Source: an uncultured Clostridia bacterium
Lineage (GTDB): Bacteria; Bacillota; Clostridia; RUG12999
DNA: 34,738 nt
Reading direction: 5' to 3'
NCBI GenBank assembly: GCA_946555455.1
Contig: CAMNSU010000016.1
Coordinates: 1-34,738, forward strand
Shown here: positions 7,370 through 17,800 of the stretch, one piece after another
How positions within the stretch are numbered: the stretch's first letter is position 1
Layout: each line of letters opens with the position of its first letter
Program-made: the position numbers and the translations under genes
Notes under the pieces: generated by a model
What the model saw: the letters and a program-made list of their open reading frames with translations, nothing else
What the model was told of the DNA's origin: nothing
Databases searched by the model: none

Positions 7370-9698
7370 GCGATGATTCTCCTTTTTCTTTTCCGCCAAA
7401 ACGGAATATTGTTTTCATAACGCCGCGCTTTTTGCCCGTTTCTATCCAAAGACGGCGCAGCGTCCGTCCTCCGCCTGCTGGAACAGTTTCCTGCCGCAGT
7501 TGACAGCCCGCTTCTGGTACAATCGTGGTTCTGCTATGCGCTCCTGTCAGCACTGCCGTTTCATTTTTCAACGTTATTTCCAGCGGCGTAATCAGGCAAA
7601 ATGCCACACCTGTACCCCGCCGCAGCGCATATTCATCCACAACCTCTAGCACCTCCGGCGTAGGCGAGTGAAGCGTACGCTGCCACACTTCATAGAATTC
7701 TTTCCATGTAGGTGTGAGGTCCATCTCCGAATGAAAATATGTTTCATTTCCTTCCGCCTTGGGTTTTGTCCCCACAGAGGTATCCGGCTGTATCAAAGCG
7801 CCTTCTTCTATCGGAATCAGCATATTATGCCAATGCACTTTCCCAAGTCCTGACCCAATGGCATCATCATATTTTCCCATACCTGGATCCATTGCAACTG
7901 TGTCGCCGCCCGCTTGAATGACAAAACTTCCTTTATCCTGATGCGCATGGTTTGCGCCGCTGTTGCCGCCGCACTGAAAAATCTTCAAATAAGTGCCGTT
8001 CCATTCGCGAACGGATGAAACCGCTCCGGTATCCGGCAGAGAAAGAAAGGTTCTCATCTTCGGTCCTTCCTGCGGAATCTCCGGTTCCAACAATAAAGTC
8101 ACCATGTCGGAAGTAATGCTACCATAATGTTTCCATGCCTGCCGAAACAAAGTCACCCAATGGCTTTCCGGCAAAATTTTTGCGAGCAACGCCAACGTAT
8201 CCGGCAGAAAAATACCACAAGGACCGTCTGCAACCGGAATCAGCCCATAGGAAGGGTCTAACGATAACAGACATTCCGCATAATCCGCCGTCCGTTTTAA
8301 GGACTCCGGTAAAATTCCTTCAAATGGCAATTGCCGCGCCCGTGCATACCAATATAACGCTTCTCCTGCCATTCGGGCAACACTTGTAAAATAAGTGGGA
8401 CCTTCCTCATATCCGCCGTCCGGCAAAATAACCCGTTGCATACTGTCGCAAATTTCTTGATAGGCAAGGTCTGTATATGCTTTTGCCGCAGGCCAGTATT
8501 GTTCTACTGCCGTATACGCAGGCAGCCGTCCCCAACTAAACCACACCAGTTGATTGATGTCGAAAATGTCCTCCGGTGGTCCTGAATATTTCCACACAAC
8601 CCAGTTGATTGATGCTAACCCTTCTTCGCCTAACCGGCGCACCAAAAACTGAATTCCTGTCGGTGTGAACAGTTCTCCCGCCAAATCCAGTATCACTGCC
8701 ACAACGCGGCAATAAATGCTGGGGGCAAATCCCTTGTGGTCAAACAGAAATCCCGGTGTGCTGCAAATAAAACTCTCCTGCCAATTTTTACACATGCCAA
8801 TGGATAGCGCATAACGCGCCGCTTTACGCAGCAATGTCTCATCTTTTGCCAAAATTCCGGCAAACGCTATTTTGATTGCCACATCCAAGTCGTTTTGATA
8901 GTCCCGTTCTCTCGGAAAACGCGTATCTGTGCCACAGTTGACAAAATCGCTCACCATTGGTTCCGGCTCCGGTTCTTTGTATGCCTCTCGCACCAATTCA
9001 TCGGTATTCAGTTTTTCCCGCAATGTCTCCAACATTTTCTCGTCTGCCAGCAATCCCAGCAGCGGTCGAAACACAGGACGGTAAGATTCATCTTTCAGCC
9101 ATGGAGACCAATCCTCTTGATTGCAGCGCAGACTTTCTGTATAAGCTTTTTCCCGCGCTTTGTGCTGCAGCAGCAAAAACTGAAAACTCCCACTATGTAC
9201 ACCGCTGCCGCTGCAAGTCAGACAGATTCTAACACTGTTCAACTGCGCTGCGCCCTCCAGTGCCAGCGAATATTCCCCTTTCTTCCCGTTTTCCGGTGCG
9301 CGATAGGTTCCCTGCCGCATCCCCTGCTCCGTTTTTACTTCAAGATGAAGTGTCGTTTCAGGCGGCAGCAGTGCGGAAAACACCAAAGTATCATATGCCG
9401 CACAATCCACCTCAAACGTTTTGCACATATCAATCACAGGAATATCCGGGCGGGCATTCGCCCACCCAAATATCGTTCCATTCCAATTATCGGAAAGATA
9501 TGCGCCTGTTCCGTTGTCTATTTCTATCCGCCGGATGTGCGTTTTTTCATAGTGATTTTCCGGTAACTCTTCCCACCATGGCGCCGTATCTTCCGTTGGT
9601 TTTGCATCTGTCACCCGCCACGCCCGCAGCGGATCCATGTTGCGATCCCAAAACGGTTCCAATACTGCTTCCGCACTGTTGATTGCGATTGGTTTCAT
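7359..9698 (-). CDS. Heparinase II/III-like polysaccharide lyase, apparently cytoplasmic
   Basis: The 779-residue product has the two-part heparinase II/III architecture: an N-terminal beta-rich segment (~1-200), an alpha/alpha toroid (~210-520) with GGYEEGPTYF near residue 430, and a C-terminal antiparallel beta domain opening with NHAHQDKGSF near residue 583. The Tyr and His of these motifs are the usual beta-elimination catalysts in related PL families (PL12, 15, 17, 21), which act on uronic-acid glycans. No signal peptide or lipobox exists, so it likely cuts imported oligosaccharides. The ATG at 9698 is six bases after GGAG; an in-frame GTG at 9710 is part of the GGAGTGGAG stretch. It is coupled to the GH88 gene that removes unsaturated uronyl ends. 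The PL family and exact substrate are unclear. Confidence 0.85.
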   Translation of the reverse strand: MKPIAINSAEAVLEPFWDRNMDPLRAWRVTDAKPTEDTAPWWEELPENHYEKTHIRRIEIDNGTGAYLSDNWNGTIFGWANARPDIPVIDMCKTFEVDCAAYDTLVFSALLPPETTLHLEVKTEQGMRQGTYRAPENGKKGEYSLALEGAAQLNSVRICLTCSGSGVHSGSFQFLLLQHKAREKAYTESLRCNQEDWSPWLKDESYRPVFRPLLGLLADEKMLETLREKLNTDELVREAYKEPEPEPMVSDFVNCGTDTRFPRERDYQNDLDVAIKIAFAGILAKDETLLRKAARYALSIGMCKNWQESFICSTPGFLFDHKGFAPSIYCRVVAVILDLAGELFTPTGIQFLVRRLGEEGLASINWVVWKYSGPPEDIFDINQLVWFSWGRLPAYTAVEQYWPAAKAYTDLAYQEICDSMQRVILPDGGYEEGPTYFTSVARMAGEALYWYARARQLPFEGILPESLKRTADYAECLLSLDPSYGLIPVADGPCGIFLPDTLALLAKILPESHWVTLFRQAWKHYGSITSDMVTLLLEPEIPQEGPKMRTFLSLPDTGAVSSVREWNGTYLKIFQCGGNSGANHAHQDKGSFVIQAGGDTVAMDPGMGKYDDAIGSGLGKVHWHNMLIPIEEGALIQPDTSVGTKPKAEGNETYFHSEMDLTPTWKEFYEVWQRTLHSPTPEVLEVVDEYALRRGTGVAFCLITPLEITLKNETAVLTGAHSRTTIVPEAGCQLRQETVPAGGGRTLRRLWIETGKKRGVMKTIFRFGGKEKGESSHGI

Positions 9699-9721
9699 AA
9701 GTTTCTCCACTCCATGCTTTT

Positions 9722-12700
9722 TTATTGTTCCATTTTAATTTCTGAGAACTGCGCCGTATTATATTCGTTCGCCACACCGCTTTGCAGTCCTACGCCTGCA
9801 TAAACGGTATCGCTCATGTCACAGGTGACTTCTCCGATTTTCGTCCATTCTCCACCGGCATTTTTATAGTAACCTGTAAATTTGTTGCCGTCTTTTTCCA
9901 GTTTCACTTCTACCGGCTGCGCTGGCGCGCCGCCCTTCTGATAGCCCGTTCCGACAAATTCTTTTGTCCGATAGGTCATAATCACATCACCATTGAGACG
10001 ATAGCGTACAAACACATTGTCACTACCCGCTGTATTGCCCGCGCGTATCATTACACCGCCGGCAGCATGAATCGCTTTTGCGCCTGTTCTGGTGTAGGAC
10101 GGCGGAGACGTCAGCTCGTGAAGCTTCGCACTGACCGTCAGCTTTCCGCTGCCGTTTACTTGTTTTAACAAGGCGCTGCACGCGTCTTCTGCATTCCATG
10201 CGTCATTGCCGCTGGTTGACATATGCACTCTGCCACCGTCTTCATAGGCGAATCCTGCCGTTGCATTGCCGCCTGTGGGTGAGAAATTGAACAGTTCAAA
10301 ACCTACCGGTAGACTCAAATTCTGCGGCAATACTGCCACATTCACGTTGGTGACAGCCACTTTACCGTCCTTTTCCACTTTTACGTCAAAGCTGCCCATG
10401 CCTGCCTTCTTGCAGATTGGCGCTCCGTTTTCAATCGCAACCACGCCTTCCCCATCGCCTTCCAGCGTCACGGCCGCGCCTGTTTTATCCATTTCGTTTC
10501 CTTTGGTATCGATAAGCTGGAATTGGTATCCCACTGCTTCTCCTGCATTGTAAACCGCTTTGGATACCTGTACATTCACATTTTTCAGCAGCGTCGGTTT
10601 CACTTCGATGTTTATACTGCCGGAAAGCCCCGGGTAGTCTGTGCTGACTGCCGTCAGTGTCACCATGCCGGTTCCGTCGAATGTCACGATACCACTTTCT
10701 ATTTGGGTCTGCGGTTGGTTCGCAGTCAGTGTGAAATTTTTCACCCATTTTTTCTTGCCAAGCGATGTCGTTGCCGTTACCTGCGGCTGTGCCTCGTCTC
10801 CCGCTTCCACCAAGCTGCTGATACCCAAAATATCCAAAGATACAATTTGGTCGTCCGCCACAATAATTTCCATTGATGTGGCAACAGATTTTCCATTTAA
10901 TTGCGCTGTCACTGCAATGTTGCATTTTCCTCTGCCCATCGCCTTTACTATGCCTGCTGCATCTACTGTGGCTACCGCTGTATTGTCACTATGATATGTC
11001 ACTGCGGCATTTTGTGCTAAATATCCATTTTCTGTCCGCACATCTGTCTTTAGTTTTGCTTGTGCTCCCAAGTCCAGCGCCATCCACGCTTTTTTGAAAT
11101 AATCTCCCTCCCGATAGGTAAATGCCTGTTTAGGCAAATCCGCCGCGTCCGCAAATGCAAAGTCTGCCGGCAGTCCAATATCGCTTTGATTGATGTCAAC
11201 AAACCCCTGTAAATAGGACGGCGACTCATATTTTAACCGATAATCATTTGTTTCCTTCGACACAAAACATGGGTCGGCAATAATGGAATTTCTGTCGGAC
11301 GGCACCTCCCGCTGTTGCCACTGTGCCAATGTTTGCACCGGAACCTTTCCAGCCAGCAGATATTGTCCGCTTTCACTATAAAACGTATTATAATCCATAC
11401 TGCCGTAAGTGTCGTTGTTCCAGCCGCCAAAATGATAGATAGTATCTTTAAATCCGCTGAAAATGTTGTGCCGTACACTAACCCTTTGACTCCGTCGGTC
11501 TGTTGCATTCATATCATTGATGGAAATGACGCCGGTCGTATAGTTTGCATCTGCAAAAATGTTGCCGCGTACCGTGGTATCCCGCGAACCATTGTTATGG
11601 AATGCAGCGCGCATCGGCCCACCTTCCACCAACTGGTTGTCATAAGACAAATTGGATTCCAAAAAGCTGCCGTTGGAATTTTCGTCAAAATAATAGGGGA
11701 ACCAAAAAGAGTCGTTTGCACGTTCTGTAATCAACGGTAAAATATTATCATGGACTGCATTTTTACGCATTACATTTCCATGGTCAATGCCCCATGCTCC
11801 CAAAGCATTGGTGTCCTGTGAATCCTGAATACAGCGCGACGCATCATTATATGCCAGCGTATTATATTCGCTCGTTTTAAAATCACGCACATTTTCTTCT
11901 GTCACCTGAACGCCTTCAATGCTTTTTCCTGTCAGGTTCTGGTCAGGCTGTCCCAGCAAATGCATAGCGTTACGCGGTGAATCATTGATTTTGTTAAACG
12001 CGCCATAGCAAAATGCCGTGTTGGAGAACCGCACGCCTGCCGCATTGCCGTTCATTTCGCCGATATGGTGAATATGGCATGCTGTCACAGTATTGCCATA
12101 GTTGGTAACTGCGCTTGTATTGCCCGGTCCTTCCGCAAACACGCCATAGAAGCCTGTCTGGTAAATTAGGCTGTTATTCACACTGCAATTTCGAACGTTT
12201 CCTTTCATATATATGCCGACATTACCGCTGCCATAGATTTTGCAGCGCTCGACAGCGATATTTTGTGCGTTTGTCATGAGAATATTGTTTTTGTTCAAAT
12301 CCGTGCTGCGAATCTCCAGACCCTCCAAACGGATATTCTGCGCCCGCTCTTTATCTGTTCCGCTGATGGTCAGCAAATCAAATTTCGGCGGCATGACAAT
12401 GACCGCTTCTTCAATATTTTTCGATTTCGGCATGTAATACAAAGTAGCATTCGCTTTGTCCACATAATATTCCCCCGGAACATCTAAAAATTCCAGTGCG
12501 TTATAGGCAAAATAACGCGACCCTGTACCGATATCATATTGTGCATTCTTGTTCAGCTGTACCGCGCGGGTGGTATAATCAACAGATACCACCTGCGGAC
12601 GTGTCATGGACCAGTTATAATGCCCGCTGGGTCCGCCCGGCCACAGGTATAATTTCAATTCTTCCGGATGTGCTACTACCGGCAAGTCTCCTTCGCGGAA

Positions 12701-14839
12701 AAAGAACCGTTGTTTGGGCGTTTCCTCCGACATCACCGCACGGTTATATCCTTCGTTGGGATAGCGCGCAATCGTGACGCGCTCTCCGTTTTCATAAAGC
12801 GTCTGCGGGTCGAATCCTTCCGGAATCTTCGTCATATAAATCCCGTTTTGATATGGTTTCCAGCCGCTCAAGCGAATTCCACCGTCAACCAGCGGCACTT
12901 CTCCTTCCGCGTTCCGATAGGTTACGGTATAGTTACCGCTGTGGGAATCCATTTGATTCATAACCCACGCTTTTTCCAGATAATAAGTGCCGCCGCCCAT
13001 CCAAACTGTGATGTTCCCTGTTTTTCCTTCTTTGAGCAATGCACGCACCCGTTTCTGTGCTTCCTCTATTGTGGCAAACGGTTTTGTTTCGGTACCGTCG
13101 CCGCCTTCCGCCGCATTTGGCGAAACATAAATTGCCGCTTCCGGCAGCAGTGTTTCATCATAGAGCCGCTGTGCTTCTGCCAAAACTTCTGCAACCTCTT
13201 CTGCCGCCAAAATACCGTCCTGCCGCATGATGAGAATGATACCTGTCTTTGCATCATAATAGGTTCCGGCAAACAATGTTTTTTCAAGCGTATCCAGCGT
13301 TGCCATCATTCTGCCGTCCGTCAGTGTTGCCGGATGGTCTAACGTAACACGCTGTCCGCCAATTTCCGCTTCCGCTGCACCCGCTGTTACAGTGGAATCT
13401 GTACCCAACAGCGAAATAATTTGTGAATTTGTAACCGCATCTAATCCTGTATCGGCAAAAAACGCCTTCGCTGCTGTTTCCAGCGGTACCATAACCACAC
13501 CGTTTTGCACGCTTGGCGCAGATGCCATTTCTTCACGGTAATTGTTGCGGTATATGGTCTTACTGCCCTCTTTCATCACCAAAATTTTTGCCAGTTCATC
13601 CGTTACACTTGCTTCTGTTTCCGCCGTTTCCGTAATTGCTTCCCCTTTATAGGCTTTCACATTATCCACCCAATAGGTTGGGTCGGCTTCATTTGCCCGG
13701 TAGAACCGTACTGATGAAATGGTTTTCGCGTCTGCACCATTATAGAATTTCGCATCAGTGACAACAGGTTCCCCATCGACCCACACAGAGAAAGTGTCCG
13801 TTTCCGTGCTGCATTGAATCACAATATGGAACCATGCCCCAAGAGTAATGGCATGTGCAGCGCGCACATTTGTACCGTCCTTAAAATGCGGAATGGATAC
13901 GTTGGATTTAATCACAGACGCCAAAACACCTTGTGTCCCGCCGTTGATATAAATATCCGGTATTTTAATTTGCGTACATTCCTCGTCCACACGGATATCC
14001 GCTTCCAGCGTCATTGTGCCTTCCACTTCCCCTAAACTCTTGGAAAGGTTTTGGCGCGACGCTGAAGTGGTGATTTGCATACATTTGTCGTCCGGCGCTT
14101 CCTCATCTGGTCTCGGCACCTGTTTCACGCCTGCCGCAATACTCCACCCTTGCGGTACCTCGTTAAATGTTTCATCAAACAAAATATCCGCTTCACTCAG
14201 CATCCCGCTGCGGTTTACACCCGACGCTTTTCCGTTTTTAACGGAAACATTATCCAAATAGACACTGCTGCGCTGCTGCCTGCTGGCATATAGAATCCGC
14301 GTTACCTTTTGCGGCTGGAATGTGTTGACAATTTTTTTGTTGACTGCCAACGGCTCTCCGTCTATCCAAACGGAAAATGTCCCTTTTTCCATATCCATTT
14401 CCAGTGTTACGCGCGTCCATGCCCCTATTTTAACAGGGAGTGCTGCGCGCGTATTTTTGTCTCCGCCTGCATATAGGACGGAAATCATTCCTTGTGAAAG
14501 CTGCACGCTGACTGCTGCCGCTTCCCTGCCCTGTGCATCCAGCGCCCGCACCTCCGGCAGAACCGCTCCTGCTTCATTTGATTCCACTAAAATTTCCGCT
14601 TCTACATGCGCCAGCGATGTGATACCCACAGCACGCCAAACGCCCTCTCCCTCGCGTCCAGTCAGACGGACGCATCTTTCTGAAGATTTTGAAGCCGGTT
14701 TCTCACAGCGCGCCGCACCGCTTCCCACCGTCCAGGAGGATGCATCCGTATCAAACCCTTCCGCTCCCTGCGCCGCTGCCGGCAGTCCTGCTGCCAGCAT
14801 AATAACTGCAATGAAAAGCGCTAAATACCGTTTTTTCAT
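9722..14839 (-). CDS. Giant secreted right-handed beta-helix protein with LamG-like, Cu-amine-oxidase-N-like and Ig-like modules
   Basis: The 1705 residues begin with a signal peptide (MKKRYLALFIAVIMLAAGLP, cleavage near AAAQG). Modules in order are LamG/concanavalin-like (~30-205 and 220-400, each with SVW(I/V)DGEP), a copper-amine-oxidase N-terminal-like domain (~410-545, MVPLETAAKAFF), a right-handed beta-helix (~568-1200), Ig-like Big_2 domains (~1230-1500) and a C-terminal concanavalin-like domain (~1510-1705). The beta-helix carries YENGERVTIARYPN, WPGGPSGHYNW, EFLDVPGEYYVD and IQDSQDTNALGAWG. This general fold is shared with carbohydrate-active families such as GH120 and GH141, so a glycosidase or lyase is likely; I cannot assign the family. 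No SLH motif or sortase signal is seen. AGGAGGG precedes the ATG, four bases after the SGNH gene. Confidence 0.85.
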   Translation of the reverse strand: MKKRYLALFIAVIMLAAGLPAAAQGAEGFDTDASSWTVGSGAARCEKPASKSSERCVRLTGREGEGVWRAVGITSLAHVEAEILVESNEAGAVLPEVRALDAQGREAAAVSVQLSQGMISVLYAGGDKNTRAALPVKIGAWTRVTLEMDMEKGTFSVWIDGEPLAVNKKIVNTFQPQKVTRILYASRQQRSSVYLDNVSVKNGKASGVNRSGMLSEADILFDETFNEVPQGWSIAAGVKQVPRPDEEAPDDKCMQITTSASRQNLSKSLGEVEGTMTLEADIRVDEECTQIKIPDIYINGGTQGVLASVIKSNVSIPHFKDGTNVRAAHAITLGAWFHIVIQCSTETDTFSVWVDGEPVVTDAKFYNGADAKTISSVRFYRANEADPTYWVDNVKAYKGEAITETAETEASVTDELAKILVMKEGSKTIYRNNYREEMASAPSVQNGVVMVPLETAAKAFFADTGLDAVTNSQIISLLGTDSTVTAGAAEAEIGGQRVTLDHPATLTDGRMMATLDTLEKTLFAGTYYDAKTGIILIMRQDGILAAEEVAEVLAEAQRLYDETLLPEAAIYVSPNAAEGGDGTETKPFATIEEAQKRVRALLKEGKTGNITVWMGGGTYYLEKAWVMNQMDSHSGNYTVTYRNAEGEVPLVDGGIRLSGWKPYQNGIYMTKIPEGFDPQTLYENGERVTIARYPNEGYNRAVMSEETPKQRFFFREGDLPVVAHPEELKLYLWPGGPSGHYNWSMTRPQVVSVDYTTRAVQLNKNAQYDIGTGSRYFAYNALEFLDVPGEYYVDKANATLYYMPKSKNIEEAVIVMPPKFDLLTISGTDKERAQNIRLEGLEIRSTDLNKNNILMTNAQNIAVERCKIYGSGNVGIYMKGNVRNCSVNNSLIYQTGFYGVFAEGPGNTSAVTNYGNTVTACHIHHIGEMNGNAAGVRFSNTAFCYGAFNKINDSPRNAMHLLGQPDQNLTGKSIEGVQVTEENVRDFKTSEYNTLAYNDASRCIQDSQDTNALGAWGIDHGNVMRKNAVHDNILPLITERANDSFWFPYYFDENSNGSFLESNLSYDNQLVEGGPMRAAFHNNGSRDTTVRGNIFADANYTTGVISINDMNATDRRSQRVSVRHNIFSGFKDTIYHFGGWNNDTYGSMDYNTFYSESGQYLLAGKVPVQTLAQWQQREVPSDRNSIIADPCFVSKETNDYRLKYESPSYLQGFVDINQSDIGLPADFAFADAADLPKQAFTYREGDYFKKAWMALDLGAQAKLKTDVRTENGYLAQNAAVTYHSDNTAVATVDAAGIVKAMGRGKCNIAVTAQLNGKSVATSMEIIVADDQIVSLDILGISSLVEAGDEAQPQVTATTSLGKKKWVKNFTLTANQPQTQIESGIVTFDGTGMVTLTAVSTDYPGLSGSINIEVKPTLLKNVNVQVSKAVYNAGEAVGYQFQLIDTKGNEMDKTGAAVTLEGDGEGVVAIENGAPICKKAGMGSFDVKVEKDGKVAVTNVNVAVLPQNLSLPVGFELFNFSPTGGNATAGFAYEDGGRVHMSTSGNDAWNAEDACSALLKQVNGSGKLTVSAKLHELTSPPSYTRTGAKAIHAAGGVMIRAGNTAGSDNVFVRYRLNGDVIMTYRTKEFVGTGYQKGGAPAQPVEVKLEKDGNKFTGYYKNAGGEWTKIGEVTCDMSDTVYAGVGLQSGVANEYNTAQFSEIKMEQ

Positions 14840-14843
14840 TTTC

Positions 14844-17800
14844 TCATCCCTCCTGCCGTTTTATTACAATCAGTTCTTTGGTTTCTCCATATTCAAAAAT
14901 ACCGATAACTTGCGTACATTCTGTACCGGAGGATGCATAATCCCGCATTTCGCCAATGCTGATTTGGGAAATTTTTTCTCCCTGTGTTGTCATATCAAAT
15001 TGCGTAATTGGCACAGTATCTGTTATACGGAACAAATTCGTCATGGATGCTTCCGGTGTGGCAGGTGTATTCCCACTATAGAGCGAAATAATGTCGTCCT
15101 CTATTTTCAGTACCGCTGCCTTAAACACCCACGGTATTGATGCAAAGGAGGAACCAACCGTCGCCAGCATTTTGTCCTGTTCAATATCATATAGAATCTG
15201 CGGTTCTTTTACTACACTGCCGCCGGCGCTTGCCTTACAGCGAATGACATCGCCCGGCTTCACTTCTGCAAACAATCCTTGCCGGCTGGAGGTATAGACC
15301 ACTTCTTTACCGCGGGAGCGTCCATAGAGCTTATCTACTGGTTCTCCTTCTTCATTCACACTGTTGACTACCTTTCCGACCAACGTAATCGGCGTAGTAT
15401 AGCGGGAGAAATTTCCGCCGTCTTCATACCAAACGACAAAATCACATGCCAGTTTGTTTTTATCCGTACGGTATCCCGCAACAGTATAATACTCTGCGTT
15501 GGTAAACGCGGAGGAATCTGATACTCTGTAGTTACTGTCGTCCGTCCCTTCCATTGTCGGTACTACAAAGACCACTGTAGACCCTTTCATAATCACTTTG
15601 CCGCCAAAATTCATGGGCGCCGCGCGGTAATAATACTCTTTTCCTGCCATAGCATCTGTATATAGCCCCGTACTCGTTTTGGAATCCGGCGCTACGGCAG
15701 TATATATTTTACTTACTTTGCCATCTTCCGTGACATTATACTGCATAACACCGCGGTATGTACCCAGTTTCTCCATCAATTCCGGTCCAGTACACTTACT
15801 ATCATCCACCAAAACAGTTGATTTGGCGTCTACTATTTTTACTTTCCCATCCGTATCCAGTAATTTCATTTGCGCTATTTGACCTTCAATACCCGATTTC
15901 AGTCCTATTTCAATCAAATAGGCATAGCCGGAAGCGGCAGGTTTCACTTCTTTGGCATAAACCACGCGTTCCCACTGATCCAGATAAAATGTTACCTGAC
16001 TGCCCGGCTTCGCATTGTCTGCACCCTGATAGTCTTTTGCAACACGATATGCTATGCCGCCAATCATCAAATAACGCTCTCCTCCGCTTTCATAGGTTTC
16101 TGTCACCGTTCCTTGAATATAGAATCTGGACACAACGCCATAAACATTTTTTCCATCCGGACTAACTGCTATAGAAATCACATCATCCTTTTTCAAATCC
16201 CCCAGTGCGACAGGAAGCCCAGATGTATTGACAAACCGATAATGGTTCCGGTTTAATTCAAATTTTTCCCCTGGCACGATAGCATTATATATCACTTCAT
16301 CTTGTATATTTACGCCGGTTACAACCACATCACGGTAATCTAAGATTTTTACAACATCCCAAACAGTATCACCATCATTATCAATCAATTCAACACTACC
16401 ATTTTTCGGTACCATATCTATATTCATACGTTCTGCTTTTTGCTGGTTATAAAGAATATCTGCCGCCGCAGGAATTTCCTGTTTTCTGGTCGTGCCGTTT
16501 TCATATATACGGTACGCCTTTCCGTCCCATTCCGCAATATCTTCTGTCAGGTACCAGTTTGACGTACCGCTGTTTTCTTCTGCATAAATCAACTGCGGTT
16601 CATCCTCTTCCTGACAACTGCGATAATAATACCGAATACGTTTCCCCAGAAAATCACGAAAATCTTCCTCGGTGTAGAAGCTCGTTCCATCAATGCATAC
16701 AAATCCGTCGGACGTCACTTTCCAACCGCCCAATGCTGCATCCTGTGTTGCCTGCATAATACCGTCCGCTCTGTATATGTCGTGATATTCTGTTAAAATG
16801 GTCTTATTCTTATTGACACGAATTTGCATTGGTTCGCCATAGACTGCAATTTCCATCATATCCGCACGCAGCGTTCGGAATATTGCGTTCTCCAACTGTG
16901 CCGCGCTCACTTGGTCTCCGCTTAATCCGGCGGATAAAATTCCCGCTTCCGCTGCCGCCCGCAAATACCCCTGCGGGTAGCCGCCGTATTGTTTTGCCAG
17001 TGGTTCATAGCCTGCCGCACATGTCAGCATTTTAATTAATTCCTGTGCTGTGACAGCGCGGTCCGGTTCAAAAGTGCCGCCTCTGCCGCTGATAATTCCT
17101 CTGTCACACAATGCCGCAACTGCACCAAAAGCAGTATGCTCTGCCGGAACATCGGTATAATAAGGTTCTCCTGCAGCACTCTGCTCGATTTTCAGCATAT
17201 CTGCAATTGTCTTTGCCGCTTCCCCGCGCGTCACTGCCGCCGGATTCGCTGTTTCAAGAGAAATACCAAGGCTGCGAAATAGTCCTCTATAGCGCGGCGC
17301 AAACCCCAATACCGTATTTTCTCCGTTTGCCGCACTGTTTGTCTCCGGCTTATTTGGCGGTATAAGCGTTGGTTTCTCCTGTGACTTTTCTGCTACGAAA
17401 AATCCGCCGATACGCGTCCAAGTCCCTGTTGCACCGTCTGATTTCCGCCCTGTTACCGTCAAGGTCAGCACATGTTCTCCTTCGGACAGGTCTGTTGTTA
17501 AAATATTATAAGTCCCGCGCGCCGCTGATTTTAATGCTGTTGCATCGCAGCCGCTGATTTCCTGCGGTGTGCCGCCGTCCACTTTCCACTGCACAATTCC
17601 TGCATCAATAGATTTTAACCAATATAATCCAATGGTACGTCCGCGAAACGGCACGGAAATCTGTGCGCCTGCCGTCTGACTGGCCAGCATATGCGGATAA
17701 CGCCCGCCCATGTTATTCTCACTTTTTTCAAATCCTTGATATGCCGTTTCCCATGCGTCCTGAATATCTGCTTTATCATAACAGGCGGCAAACAGTTTTG

